From Glycomyces buryatensis (lineage in GTDB: Bacteria; Actinomycetota; Actinomycetes; Mycobacteriales; Micromonosporaceae), in NCBI RefSeq assembly GCF_004912275.1, contig NZ_STGY01000032.1, positions 25,389 to 89,388 of the forward strand: a stretch of 64,000 bases of DNA, in the 5' to 3' direction. The first letter of the stretch is position 1. Every line of letters begins with the position of its first letter. The position numbers were made by a program, and so were the translations under genes. The notes under the pieces were generated by a model. That model worked only from the letters and a program-made list of their open reading frames with translations. It was not told where the DNA came from and made no database searches. Shown piece after piece: positions 9,452 to 17,859 of this stretch.

Positions 9452-9663
9452 TCTTGCTTCCCATGGCACCCGCCCGAACAAGACGAGCAGTCCACGCGTA
9501 CACACCCTCCGTGAAGGCTAAACTGTCGGGCTCCCGACACCACGGTGTATTTCCCCGGAAAGTGCGGGAACGTTGTTGCAAGCGCGCCACTGCGAGATAC
9601 CGTGCCAAGAAAGCTTGGGCATGCGCGGTTCTCGATGGCGTCCGCAAGAACGGAGGTGGAGCC

Positions 9664-10251
9664 TTGGTCAGTCGCGAAACTTCACCGGCACGAACGGAAT
9701 CGTTCGTCGGAAGTCTCCTCGTCGCCACGCCAACCCTGCAAGACCCCAACTTCGACCGCACCGTCGTCATAGGCGTCGGTCACGAATCCGACGGGGTCCT
9801 GGGGGTGGTCCTCAACCGCGCCACGGAGATGCCGGTATCCGACGTCCTCGGCGAATGGGGCGGCCTGGCCGGCGATCCGGCGGTGCTCTTCGAAGGCGGC
9901 CCGGTGCAACCGGAGGCGGCGATCGCCCTCGGCTGGCGCAAGGCCGACGCACCCGCTTCGGACGCGTTCCGGCCGGTCATGGGACGCCTTGGCACCCTTG
10001 ACCTCTCGCGGGACCCCGACGACGTCGGCGGCCTGCTCCAGGGCATGCGGGTCTTCGCCGGATACGCCGGATGGTCTCCGGGGCAACTGGAGTCGGAGAT
10101 CGACGCCGGAGCGTGGATGGTCTTCGACGCCCTCCCCACCGACCCGTTCTCCACCAACCCCGAGGAACTGTGGGCGATGGTGTGGAAGCGCCAGGGAGGC
10201 CTGCTCTCGGCCGTCGCGCACTACCCCGTCGTCGACCCCGCCATGAACTGA
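9664..10251 (+). CDS. YqgE/AlgH family protein (DUF179)
   Basis: A 195-residue cytosolic protein of the YqgE/AlgH fold. The core motifs GSLLVATPTLQDPNFDRTVV, GVVLNRATEMPVSDVL and FEGGPVQPE are typical. Its role is not settled; in some bacteria it influences transcription. I chose the TTG at 9664 because GGAGG lies seven bases upstream. The open frame extends back into the mca 3' end with no ribosome site. Convergent with the membrane protein at 10320-10763. Confidence 0.9.
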   Translation: MVSRETSPARTESFVGSLLVATPTLQDPNFDRTVVIGVGHESDGVLGVVLNRATEMPVSDVLGEWGGLAGDPAVLFEGGPVQPEAAIALGWRKADAPASDAFRPVMGRLGTLDLSRDPDDVGGLLQGMRVFAGYAGWSPGQLESEIDAGAWMVFDALPTDPFSTNPEELWAMVWKRQGGLLSAVAHYPVVDPAMN

Positions 10252-10319
10252 ACCCCGGGTCCGATCCCCAAGGGACCCACCACGACTCGTCCGCCATCCC
10301 AGGCGGGTGCGATCAGACC

Positions 10320-10763
10320 TCAAGGGCGCCAGACCATGAGGATGATGACGATCGAGTAGAAGACCAGGTTCAGACCCGACAGCGCCAGCAGGCGCCCCCG
10401 GTGCTGCTCGAACACCTCGGCACCGATCTGGCCGCCCGAGTCCTGCAGGTCCTTGCCGATCCGCGCCAGCACTCCCGGAATCACGGCGGTGCCGTTGACC
10501 ACGGCGACCACGTACAGCGTGGTGGAGATGATGAGCCAGGGGTCCGCGAAGGAATAGTCCTCGCTGGTGGCCGTCGCCAACGCCCCGAACAGAGCGCCCA
10601 CGAGCGTGAGCGCGTTGAAGGCCATGCACCAGCGCCCGGCCTGGTGCACCGCGTCGCCGTCCCGCCTGCGCAGTGCCTTCTCCCCCAGCCACGGCAGGAG
10701 CATGGCCGGCCCGATGACGATCGCCACCAACAGAACGTGCAGAACTGACAACAGCGTGTACAT
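10320..10763 (-). CDS. DUF2269-like integral membrane protein
   Basis: A 147-residue protein with four predicted membrane helices (about residues 3-25, 47-66, 73-94 and 122-144). It resembles the DUF2269 family of small bacterial membrane proteins (start MYTLLSVLHVLLVAIVIGP). No catalytic or transport motif is seen. It stands alone between convergent yqgE and the reductase operon. Confidence 0.7.
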   Translation of the reverse strand: MYTLLSVLHVLLVAIVIGPAMLLPWLGEKALRRRDGDAVHQAGRWCMAFNALTLVGALFGALATATSEDYSFADPWLIISTTLYVVAVVNGTAVIPGVLARIGKDLQDSGGQIGAEVFEQHRGRLLALSGLNLVFYSIVIILMVWRP

Positions 10764-10860
10764 ATCGTGATCCTACGGACGAGCAGGGCAATCCGCCCGA
10801 AAACGCCCGACCGGGTGACCCGCGGCCAGCGCCTTCAGGTTCGCCCAGGAACCAACTCGC

Positions 10861-11490
10861 TCATCCGGCGAGGTCCGCGACGCCCTGGTACTCCCCGACC
10901 GGCGCGGTGCCGACGGGCTCATATTGCAGGAGGAGCAGACCGCTGCCCGTCGCCTCGGAGTCGACGAGACGGAGGCCGACCGGAGCGCTCGGATGGTCGA
11001 TCAGCCGCCGGCCCGATCCGATGACGGTCGGGGCGACGGCGAGCCGGAGCACGTCGACCACGCCGGCCGCCAGCAGGGCGCTGCCGAGTCGCGCGCTGCC
11101 GTGGATCTGGAGTTCCCGGCCCGGGCGCGCCTTGAGCGCCCCGACGGTCTCGACCGGGTCGCCGGCCAGCACCGTGGTCGGGTGCCATCCGGCCTCGGTG
11201 AGGGTATTGGTCACCACGTACTTCGGCAGCGAGTTCATCCGCTCGGTGAACGGGTCGTCCGGGTCGGTGATCCGCGGCCAGTCGCGGGCGAACGCCTCGT
11301 AGGTCCGCCGCCCGAACAGCAGCGCGTCGGCGAGGTCGAGCCACTCGGAGGTGCGACGGACGAACAGTTCGTCCAGGTAGGGCACGAGCCAGCCGCCCCG
11401 GGTGAAGCCGTCGCTCGTGTCCTCGGTCGGCGAACCGGGCCCTTGGCTGACCCCGTCGACGGTGACGAACTGCGTGAGGACGATCTTCAT
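10861..11490 (-). CDS. Dihydrofolate reductase family protein (RibD C-terminal domain)
   Basis: A 209-residue protein of the RibD C-terminal/DHFR-like fold. It begins MKIVLTQFVTVDGVSQGPGS and contains LLFGRRTYEAF, KYVVTNTL and IHGSARLGSALL, with conserved nucleotide-binding positions of the family. It probably reduces a small metabolite with NADPH; the substrate is unknown. Its ATG overlaps the stop of the SRPBCC gene (ATGA), so it is translationally coupled as the last gene of an arsR-SRPBCC-reductase operon often seen in soil actinobacteria. Confidence 0.9.
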   Translation of the reverse strand: MKIVLTQFVTVDGVSQGPGSPTEDTSDGFTRGGWLVPYLDELFVRRTSEWLDLADALLFGRRTYEAFARDWPRITDPDDPFTERMNSLPKYVVTNTLTEAGWHPTTVLAGDPVETVGALKARPGRELQIHGSARLGSALLAAGVVDVLRLAVAPTVIGSGRRLIDHPSAPVGLRLVDSEATGSGLLLLQYEPVGTAPVGEYQGVADLAG

Positions 11491-11963
11491 CGCGCGGCCC
11501 GTTCCTCGGCGAGCGCGGCGAGCTGCCCGGTGACGGTGCCCCACCCCTCCGCGAACCCGAGCTTCTCGTGGCGGGCGCGGGAGGCCGGATCGCCGTGGCG
11601 GACGATGACGCGATAGTCCGTGCCGTCCGGGTGATCGCCGAAGATGATCTCGGCGGTCATCACGACCGGCTCCGGGGCCGCCGGACGCCAGGCGCTGTCG
11701 ACCGCGTTGGTGAACACGATCCGCTCCAGCTCGTCGACGAGGAGGAAGCTGGCGTCCAGGTGCGGGACGAAGGCCGTCCCGTCCTCGCTCATCCGCGTCA
11801 CCAGTGCGCCTCCGGGCCGGGCCTCGAAACGCTCGACGCGGCATTGCATCGGAGCCGGGATCCACCACTGTTCGAAACTGGCCGGATCGGTCCACGCCTT
11901 CCACACTTCGGCGCGGGGGGCGCGGATGATCCGCTCCAGGGTCAGGTCGAGATCGGGATTCAT
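11487..11963 (-). CDS. SRPBCC / AHSA1-like domain protein
   Basis: A 158-residue START-like domain protein. The N-terminus DLTLERIIRAPRAEVWKAWT and the segment GWGTVTGQLAAL are typical of AHSA1-type polyketide-cyclase-fold proteins, which bind a hydrophobic ligand in a deep pocket. The ATG at 11963 is preceded by AAGGAGGAACGACG. It overlaps both neighbours by ATGA junctions, so the three genes are co-translated. The ligand is unknown. Confidence 0.92.
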   Translation of the reverse strand: MNPDLDLTLERIIRAPRAEVWKAWTDPASFEQWWIPAPMQCRVERFEARPGGALVTRMSEDGTAFVPHLDASFLLVDELERIVFTNAVDSAWRPAAPEPVVMTAEIIFGDHPDGTDYRVIVRHGDPASRARHEKLGFAEGWGTVTGQLAALAEERAAR

Positions 11964-12298
11964 CGTCGTTCCTCCTTGGGATCGGTGACGAGGCGTTCGA
12001 GCCGGTCGGTGCGAGCTTCCCAGACCCGACGCTGTTCGGCGAGCCAATCGTCGACAAGGGCGAGGCGGCCGCGCCTGAGTTCGCAGGTGCGCACCCGACC
12101 GGACTTGACCGTGCGGACCAGACCGTTCGCCTCGAGGGTCCGCACGTGCTTCATGAACGAGGGAAGGGTCATCGGGAACTCGCGGGCGAGATCGCCCACG
12201 CTCATCGGGCCACCGCCCAGGCGCCGGACGACAGCGCGGCGGGTCGGATCGGCGAGGGCTGCGAGGACGCCGTCAAGTTCCGACGAAAACTGTGCCAT
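11960..12298 (-). CDS. ArsR-family transcriptional regulator
   Basis: A 112-residue winged-helix protein. LAALADPTRRAVVRRLGGG and LAREFPMTLPSFMKHVRTLE form the recognition domain. No metal-binding ELCVCDL motif is seen, so it belongs to the group paired with SRPBCC genes rather than metal sensors. I use the ATG at 12298; upstream ATG and GTG codons are possible. It is the first gene of the coupled operon and probably represses it. Confidence 0.9.
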   Translation of the reverse strand: MAQFSSELDGVLAALADPTRRAVVRRLGGGPMSVGDLAREFPMTLPSFMKHVRTLEANGLVRTVKSGRVRTCELRRGRLALVDDWLAEQRRVWEARTDRLERLVTDPKEERR

Positions 12299-12380
12299 GA
12301 GGCTAAGCATGCTCCTCGGAAACACTTAGCGCAAGAGCAAAGTATTCAGGCCGCCAAGGACGGCTCGAACACGGCCGTTC

Positions 12381-12437
12381 GCAAGCGGTCACAGGCGAAC
12401 ACATGGGCCCCGCGAGGGGGCCATGGTGGTGTGGAGG
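12381..12437. repeat. Hairpin repeat, copy A (divergent)
   Basis: This segment shares CACATGGGCCCCGCGAGG and flanking GTG-rich sequence with copies B (16129-16194) and C (17791-17856), with several substitutions. It lies between arsR and the GH43-like gene and can form an imperfect GC-rich hairpin. Confidence 0.65.
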
Positions 12438-12521
12438 TACTGCGTTCGGTCACGCGTTATACACTCGGCAAGCGCATTCCAATTTTCGGTGAACCTGATT
12501 TCGAAGGCATGGTCCCCCGCA

Positions 12522-13796
12522 ATGACCGACAACTTGATCGTCAACGGTGTTCCCTGGTTCGATGACCGAGGGGCGCCGGTCAACGCCCACGGCGGCTGCA
12601 TCGTCGAGGAGGCCGGGCGCTACTACCTGTTCGGCGAGTACAAGACCGACGACGTGAACACGTTCATCGGCTTCTCCTGCTACTCCTCCCCCGACTTGGT
12701 GCATTGGACTTTCGAAAGGATCGTCTTGCCGCGCCAAGACGACGGGCTCCTGGGACCGGGCCGGATCGGCGAGCGCGTCAAAGTGATGCGATGCCCGAGC
12801 ACGCGCAAGTACATGATGTACATGCACTGCGACGATCTCGGATACACCGATCCGCACATCGGCATGGCCGTCGGCGACAGCATCGCCGGTGAGTACCGCT
12901 TCCAGGGCGCACTGCACTACCGTGATGCACCGATCCGCCGCTGGGACATGGGCACCTTCCAAGATCGCGAGGGCACCGGGTACCTCCTGGTGCACGAAGG
13001 CGACATCTACCGTCTCAGCGCGGATTATGCGAGCGCGGAGGACCTGATCGCCTCGGGACTGGCCCCGGGAGGCGAGTCTCCGGCGATGCTCGAGCACGAG
13101 GGACGGTACTTCCTGATGTTCTCGAACAAGACGAGCTGGGAACGCAATGACAATTACTACCTGTCGGCGCCGACCGTGCGGGGTCCGTGGACGCACCGGG
13201 GCCCTATCGCGCCAGAAGGCACGCTGACCCACAATTCGCAGTGCACCTTCGTGCTCCGGTTGCATCGCGACGGCAAGACCGTCCACATGTACATGGGGGA
13301 CCGGTGGTCGTTCCCGCACCAGGCTTCGGCAGGAACCTACGTGTGGATGCCGCTGGACATCGAATCCGACTCGATCGCCTTGCCCCGCTTCCTCCCGAGC
13401 TGGAGTCCGGAGTCGTTCACGGAGAGGGACTTCAAAGGCGCGGAGCTGGAGGTCTGCTTCTCATCACGGGAGCGCGGTGCGTTCGTCGAGGTTCCGTTCT
13501 CCGGAGATCAAGTCGCCGTGTACGGCTCGGCTGACCGTAGCAGTGGCTACGCCTCGGTCGAAATCTTCGATGCGGCGGGGGATGAATGCGTCCGCGGGCT
13601 CCTGGTCGACTTCTACAGCCTGCAAGCGGATCGGGGGCTGCGATATGTCAGTCCGCGCCTTGCTGCGGGCGAATACCGGTTGCGCATCACCGTCACTGGT
13701 GAAGCGCCGGTGTGGACGGACAAGGCCCACAACCGCTTCGGCGCGGTCGACTGCTGCGTGACGGTCGACCGTCTGGTGGTGTCGCCGTCGCGCTGA
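12522..13796 (+). CDS. Glycoside hydrolase family 43-like protein with C-terminal beta-sandwich
   Basis: A 424-residue protein with no signal peptide. Residues 1-285 resemble the five-bladed propeller of GH43 enzymes: the start VPWFDDRGAPVNAHGGCIVE, the repeat pattern SSPDLVHWTFER, and TGYLLVHEGDIYRLS. Blades recur at ESPAMLEHEGRYFLMFSN and PWTHRGPIAPEGTLTHNSQC. Residues 300-424 form a carbohydrate-binding-like sandwich. It most likely acts on galactan or arabinoxylan side chains; the exact substrate is open. Lack of a signal means it works in the cytosol or is exported by another route. The ATG at 12522 has a weak ribosome site. Confidence 0.8.
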   Translation: MTDNLIVNGVPWFDDRGAPVNAHGGCIVEEAGRYYLFGEYKTDDVNTFIGFSCYSSPDLVHWTFERIVLPRQDDGLLGPGRIGERVKVMRCPSTRKYMMYMHCDDLGYTDPHIGMAVGDSIAGEYRFQGALHYRDAPIRRWDMGTFQDREGTGYLLVHEGDIYRLSADYASAEDLIASGLAPGGESPAMLEHEGRYFLMFSNKTSWERNDNYYLSAPTVRGPWTHRGPIAPEGTLTHNSQCTFVLRLHRDGKTVHMYMGDRWSFPHQASAGTYVWMPLDIESDSIALPRFLPSWSPESFTERDFKGAELEVCFSSRERGAFVEVPFSGDQVAVYGSADRSSGYASVEIFDAAGDECVRGLLVDFYSLQADRGLRYVSPRLAAGEYRLRITVTGEAPVWTDKAHNRFGAVDCCVTVDRLVVSPSR

Positions 13797-13827
13797 GGGC
13801 ACGCCTGGTGCGGCCGATCGATCACGT

Positions 13828-14667
13828 TCACCGCGGGGCCGCGGAGAGCCCCAGTTCGTCGGCCAGCGCCGTAACGCCGTCGACGACCTGTCGGCCACCG
13901 GTCAGGGTGGGATCGTTGTGCCCGTATGCCTCGACCGCTACGACCATGGTCAGGACTCCGGCAGCCTCGGCGGCTTCGGCGACGGCCTTGCTCTGGCTCG
14001 CGGGGATGATCTCGTCGTTCTCGCTGTAGATCACGGTCACGGGCGCGCCGTTGGACGCGAGGTCGTCGACGATCGGGTAGCGGTCGCGCAGCATCAGCTT
14101 CACCGGCAGGAGCGGGTAGTGCTCTTGGCCTGCGTCGGCGAGGCTGGTGAACGGGGAGCGCAGCACGAGTCCGGCGGGGTCGACCTCGGTGGACAGTCCG
14201 GTGGCGACGCCGGCGCCGATGCTCTCGCCGAACAGGAGGATGCGGTCGGCTTCGAAGCGTTCGCGCAGGTGGTCCCAGGCGGCGCGGGCGTCGGCGTAGA
14301 GGCCGTCCTGGCTCGGGAAGCCGGGGTTGCCGCCGTAGCCGCGGTACTCGAGGAGCAGGACGGTGAAGCCCTCGGCGGCCAGTGCGGTGCCGAGCTGTGC
14401 CCGCCCGGAGCGGTTTCCGGCGTTGCCGGGAGCGACGAGGACTGCCGACTCTCGGTCGAGTGAGGTGCCTGGTGCGAACTCCCAGGCGGTGAGGTCGAGT
14501 CCGTCGGCGGTGTGGAGCGTGACTTCTGTGGCCCCGCTGGGAACGGGGGGCGTGGACGTGTCGGGGTAGTAGATCAGGGCCCGCTGCCAAATCCAGGCCG
14601 CGAGGACCACCAGCGCCCCGACGATCAGGACGATGATGGAGAGACGGAGAAGCCCGGCCCAAGGCAT
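13828..14667 (-). CDS. Membrane-anchored alpha/beta hydrolase (BEM46/ABHD13-like)
   Basis: A 279-residue protein with an N-terminal membrane anchor (about residues 7-28). The hydrolase domain shows VLVAPGNAGNRSGR for the oxyanion hole, the nucleophile elbow LFGESIGAG, the acid in VIYSENDEII and His in EAYGHNDPT. This pattern fits the BEM46/ABHD13 branch of serine hydrolases. The physiological substrate is unknown. It converges on the GH43-like gene. Confidence 0.87.
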   Translation of the reverse strand: MPWAGLLRLSIIVLIVGALVVLAAWIWQRALIYYPDTSTPPVPSGATEVTLHTADGLDLTAWEFAPGTSLDRESAVLVAPGNAGNRSGRAQLGTALAAEGFTVLLLEYRGYGGNPGFPSQDGLYADARAAWDHLRERFEADRILLFGESIGAGVATGLSTEVDPAGLVLRSPFTSLADAGQEHYPLLPVKLMLRDRYPIVDDLASNGAPVTVIYSENDEIIPASQSKAVAEAAEAAGVLTMVVAVEAYGHNDPTLTGGRQVVDGVTALADELGLSAAPR

Positions 14668-14849
14668 ACCAGCATTATGCAGCGAAACGGCGGCACGAGC
14701 GTCGCAGCCGCAGCGTCCGCAGTGACGCGACCTGGCCGGTTTCGGGCAGCGCCGGCCCCGCGCGAAGGTGCAATCAGCCCTACCCAGGACTGGAATTCCG
14801 CGCGGTGCTCTGCGACGATTGAGGCGTAGCCCGCTTCGGGAGGTGCGCC

Positions 14850-15254
14850 GTGGTCTACCGCGTCCTCGCCGACGTCGCGATGACGCTCCACTTCCTGTTC
14901 CTGGTGTACGTGCTGCTGGGCGGCTTCCTCGCCTGGCGCTGGCCCAGGGCGTGGTTCCCTCACGCCGCCGTGGTCGCCTACGGGCTGATCATCGCCGCGT
15001 TCGACTTCGACTGCCCGCTCACTCCGGTCGAGCACTACCTGCGGCTGCGAGCCGGGCAGGCGGGGCTGGAGCCGACCGGGTTCATCGACACCTACATCGA
15101 AGGCGTCGTCTATCCCGTCGAATACATCCTCCCCGCCCGCGTCCTGGCCGCCCTGATCATCGCCGTCTCCTGGACTGGAGCGCTCCTCGCGGAGCGCCGC
15201 CGCCGGCTGCGGCCGACCGGTTCCACCACCTCCGGGCCCACGGTCACCCACTGA
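14850..15254 (+). CDS. DUF2784 membrane protein
   Basis: A 134-residue protein with about three membrane helices (residues 8-28, 40-58 and 94-112). The sequence YGLIIAAFDFDCPLTPVEHYLRL is diagnostic of DUF2784. The GTG at 14850 follows GGGAGGTG. Its role is unknown. It stands alone. Confidence 0.9.
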   Translation: MVYRVLADVAMTLHFLFLVYVLLGGFLAWRWPRAWFPHAAVVAYGLIIAAFDFDCPLTPVEHYLRLRAGQAGLEPTGFIDTYIEGVVYPVEYILPARVLAALIIAVSWTGALLAERRRRLRPTGSTTSGPTVTH

Positions 15255-15362
15255 TCATTCGCGCTGGTCGGGTTCGTCGCAGTGGGCGGCGATCGCGGCC
15301 CTGGCCGTGTGCTCGAGTGCGACTGCGGCATCCCATCCGGTGGACGTGGGACCTGACCCTGT

Positions 15363-16058
15363 TCACTCGACCCAGGGGATGAAGTCCGACCGGCCTCCCC
15401 ACGATCCGTGCTCGGACAGCGGCCGGAAACGCAGCGTCGTGAACTCGCGGTGGAAGTCCCGTCGGTCCCGTTCGGCCATCGCCTTGCCGTGGAGACGGGC
15501 GGCGTCGCCGTCGTCGCGTCCGAAGACCATGCCCGTCATCGCGCGAGCGCTGGTCCAGACCGAGAACGTGGAGACCGTTCGGGGCGGCCGCATCGCCGCG
15601 AGTGCCAGCGTCGTTTCGGGGTGATCCCGAACCTGACGTTCGACGGGCCTGCCCCAGTGGAGGAAACGCGGCAGTTCGGGTAGACGCATTCGGGCGAGCG
15701 TCACCGCGACCACGGGCTCGGCGGGATCGGTCCGCTCGGCTTCGGCGGGGAGGTGGGCCAGTTCCCGCACCGTGCCCCAGCGGCGCAGGAACTCGAGCCT
15801 CACGTGCCACCCGCCGCCGAGCCTTCGGCCGAACGGGTGCCGCGCGAGGAATTCCTCGAGCGCCGCCGCTTCGGCCCACTCGGCGAATACGGCGAGGCGT
15901 CGGATCTGCATCCGACGCGGAGACACCACGGGTGCACCCAACTGCATCCCGGCGAGCACCTCGATGTGATGCAGCCCCGATGCCGAAGGTGGACCGAGGA
16001 GCGCACCGACCGCTTCGCGCATCGGTATCTGAGCGAGATGGAACGAGTGAAGACTCAT
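15363..16058 (-). CDS. Spheroidene monooxygenase (CrtA)-like protein
   Basis: A 231-residue cytosolic protein. The C-terminal half, with WGRPVERQVRDHPETTLAL, RPPRTVSTFSVWTSARAM and RDFHREFTTLRF, matches actinobacterial proteins annotated as spheroidene monooxygenase-like. CrtA itself oxidises carotenoids, but no carotenoid gene is nearby, so the substrate is unknown. The ATG at 16058 begins MSLHSFHLAQ; upstream codons in the frame are not protein-like. Hairpin repeat B lies just upstream of this gene. Confidence 0.7.
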   Translation of the reverse strand: MSLHSFHLAQIPMREAVGALLGPPSASGLHHIEVLAGMQLGAPVVSPRRMQIRRLAVFAEWAEAAALEEFLARHPFGRRLGGGWHVRLEFLRRWGTVRELAHLPAEAERTDPAEPVVAVTLARMRLPELPRFLHWGRPVERQVRDHPETTLALAAMRPPRTVSTFSVWTSARAMTGMVFGRDDGDAARLHGKAMAERDRRDFHREFTTLRFRPLSEHGSWGGRSDFIPWVE

Positions 16059-16128
16059 GGGTGAGATCCAACCCGAGAATGCGCCGGATTGCGAGGTGTC
16101 GTCGCGAGTTTGTGATGACGCCAGCTGA

Positions 16129-16194
16129 AGCCGCTCACAAGCGGGCACAGACGAACACATGGGCCCCGCAAGGGGGCCCATGTGGGTGCGTGGA
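16129..16194. repeat. Hairpin repeat, copy B
   Basis: Nearly identical over about 65 bases to copy C. It has a small stem (CCGCT-CACA-AGCGG) and then a strong stem of CACATGGGCCCC and its complement. It lies downstream of the VOC gene (minus) and is likely its terminator. Confidence 0.8.
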
Positions 16195-16251
16195 CCCTCC
16201 GGCCGCAAACTACGACTCAAAGCACCAGGTCAAGGCCATACTGGCCGTGCA

Positions 16252-16677
16252 TCAGGACGGGTCAGGATCGCCGAGGACGTCCATGACCCAGGTGACGCCG
16301 AAGCGGTCCTTCAACATCCCGTAGAGGGCGGCCCACGGCGAGGGGCCGAGCGGCTGCACGATGGTCGCGCCCTTCGCGAGTCCCTTCCAGGCAGAGGTGA
16401 TCTCCTCGACGTCGTCGCCGCGGACCGACACGAAGAACGGGTCCTCGCCCCGGCTCCACGAGCGCGACCCCGGCACGTCGTAGGCCATCACCCTGAACCC
16501 GTTCGCGGCCACGACTTGACCCCACACGATGTGTTCGGCCTCGGCAGGGTCCTGGACGTTCCCCATGTCGCGGTAGGTGGTGATGACGAGGTCACCACCG
16601 AAGGCGGACTCGTAGAACTCCAGCGCCGCCCGAGCGTCCCCGCGGAAGTTGAGATGGGGCGTGACATTCACGGTCAT
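16252..16677 (-). CDS. PhnB-like VOC family protein
   Basis: A 141-residue vicinal-oxygen-chelate fold protein of the PhnB/3-demethylubiquinone methyltransferase-like group. It shows TPHLNFRGDARAALEFYESA at the N-terminus, then FFVSVRGDDVEEI and MLKDRFGVTWVMDV. Such proteins bind small ligands, but metal ligands are often lost. It diverges from the WYL regulator at 16790-17752 across a palindromic operator, so the pair is probably one regulatory unit. Confidence 0.92.
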   Translation of the reverse strand: MTVNVTPHLNFRGDARAALEFYESAFGGDLVITTYRDMGNVQDPAEAEHIVWGQVVAANGFRVMAYDVPGSRSWSRGEDPFFVSVRGDDVEEITSAWKGLAKGATIVQPLGPSPWAALYGMLKDRFGVTWVMDVLGDPDPS

Positions 16678-16745
16678 GTGTTGCTCCTTGCTCGATTGCC
16701 TGCCGCCGGGCGGCCTTCGCCCGACGCGTCACCAGGCTGGCAGCA

Positions 16746-16770
16746 GTAGCGGACAGAGAATGTCCGCTAC
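16746..16770. promoter_or_regulatory. Operator palindrome between the VOC and WYL-regulator genes
   Basis: GTAGCGGACA and its exact reverse complement enclose GAGAA. The site lies between divergent genes, 20 bases before the regulator start, and is the best candidate for the regulator's own binding site. Confidence 0.8.
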
Positions 16771-16789
16771 CAATGGCAGGATTGCGGCC

Positions 16790-17752
16790 ATGGCCGAAAC
16801 CTCATCGCGGATGCTCAAGCTCCTGTCGCTGCTCCAGGTACCCCGAGGCTGGCCGGGCGGGGAGTTGGCCGCACGCCTGGAGGTGAGCGAGCGCACCGTG
16901 CGGCGCGATGTCGATCGCCTGCGCGAGCTCGGGTACCGCATTCACGCGGGCAAGGGGCCGCATAGCGGCTACCGTCTCGAGGCGGGGTCGGCCCTCCCGC
17001 CACTGCTGTTCGACGATGAGCAAGCGGTCGCGCTTACCGTGGTGCTCAAGACCGTCACCGGTGCGGGCCTAGAGGAGGCAGCGGCGCGCACGCTTGCGAC
17101 GATCCGCCAGGTCCTGCCCTCCCGGCTTCGCCATCGTGTCGACACGTTGCAGGTCACCGCCGTTCCATCCCGCCCTGAACCGGCCGGGCCACCGGTCGGG
17201 CCCGACGAGCTTGTGGCGCTCGGCGCCGCCGTGCGGGCCCGTGAAGAGCTGCGATTCGACTACGCCGCCCACGGAGAGGAGACTCGACGCCGGACACAAC
17301 CGCACCACATCGTCACCTGGGGTGGACGCTGGTATCTGATCGCATGGGATCTCGACCGTCACGATTGGCGCGTCTTCCGGGTCGACCGGATCGCGCCTCG
17401 CTCCCCGAACGGGCCACGTTTCACTCCGCGCGAGCTACCCGGAGGCGACGTACAGGACTTCGTGCGTGCCAGATTCAAAGGATCGGACGGCCCCGATGTC
17501 TGGCCCTGCACCGGAGCAGCGGTCCTCGCCATGCCCGCCGCAGTTGCGGCCCCCTTCGTCGGTGACGCTGTCGTCGAGGATCTCGGCTCGGAGCGGTGCC
17601 GGCTCACCCTCGGCTCATGGTCGTGGGCCGCGCTGGCCACAGCGATCGGCCGGTTCGACGCCGACATCGAGTCCGTGCACCCGCCCGAACTCGCGTCTAC
17701 CTTCGCCCGCCTGGCCGACCGATTCGCCGCCGCCGCGGATTCGAGTCGCTAG
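16790..17752 (+). CDS. YafY-type helix-turn-helix/WYL transcriptional regulator
   Basis: A 320-residue regulator. The N-terminal winged HTH (residues 1-60) has LAARLEVSERTVRRDVDRLR. The WYL domain (about residues 135-200) has the pattern QPHHIVTWGGRWYLIAWD, with a C-terminal WCX-like extension. WYL domains sense ligands, often nucleic-acid fragments or small molecules. The ATG at 16790 sits just after the palindrome 16746-16770. It probably controls itself and the divergent VOC gene. Confidence 0.93.
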   Translation: MAETSSRMLKLLSLLQVPRGWPGGELAARLEVSERTVRRDVDRLRELGYRIHAGKGPHSGYRLEAGSALPPLLFDDEQAVALTVVLKTVTGAGLEEAAARTLATIRQVLPSRLRHRVDTLQVTAVPSRPEPAGPPVGPDELVALGAAVRAREELRFDYAAHGEETRRRTQPHHIVTWGGRWYLIAWDLDRHDWRVFRVDRIAPRSPNGPRFTPRELPGGDVQDFVRARFKGSDGPDVWPCTGAAVLAMPAAVAAPFVGDAVVEDLGSERCRLTLGSWSWAALATAIGRFDADIESVHPPELASTFARLADRFAAAADSSR

Positions 17753-17790
17753 ATGAGGAGTCCGGCAGGAGCCCCGGGGACGCCGATCGC

Positions 17791-17856
17791 AGCCGCTCAC
17801 AAGCGGGCACAGACGAACACATGGGCCCCGCGAGGGGCCCATGTGGGTGTGTGGAG
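17791..17856. repeat. ssrA: Hairpin repeat, copy C: probable original ssrA terminator
   Basis: Nearly identical to copy B. A perfect 12-base stem (CACATGGGCCCC and complement, loop GCGA in plus orientation) lies at 17818-17845. If the element 17851-30298 is removed, this hairpin falls directly 3' of ssrA on the minus strand, so it is probably the native tmRNA terminator now separated from its gene. A terminator for the WYL regulator is the alternative. Confidence 0.7.
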
Positions 17857-17859
17857 CTG
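17851..17859. repeat. Left attachment core
   Basis: GTGGAGCTG, identical to the right core at 30290-30298 and in the same orientation. It starts on a codon boundary of the frame that runs on to 18171. Confidence 0.75.

Noticed and set aside
10257..10278. Terminator after yqgE
   Set aside because: The GGGTCC/GGACCC stem is only six pairs with a ten-base loop, too weak to list.
17791..17856. Repeat C as an insertion-sequence end
   Set aside because: There is no transposase with it and the same repeat occurs away from any element. A terminator role for ssrA fits its place better.
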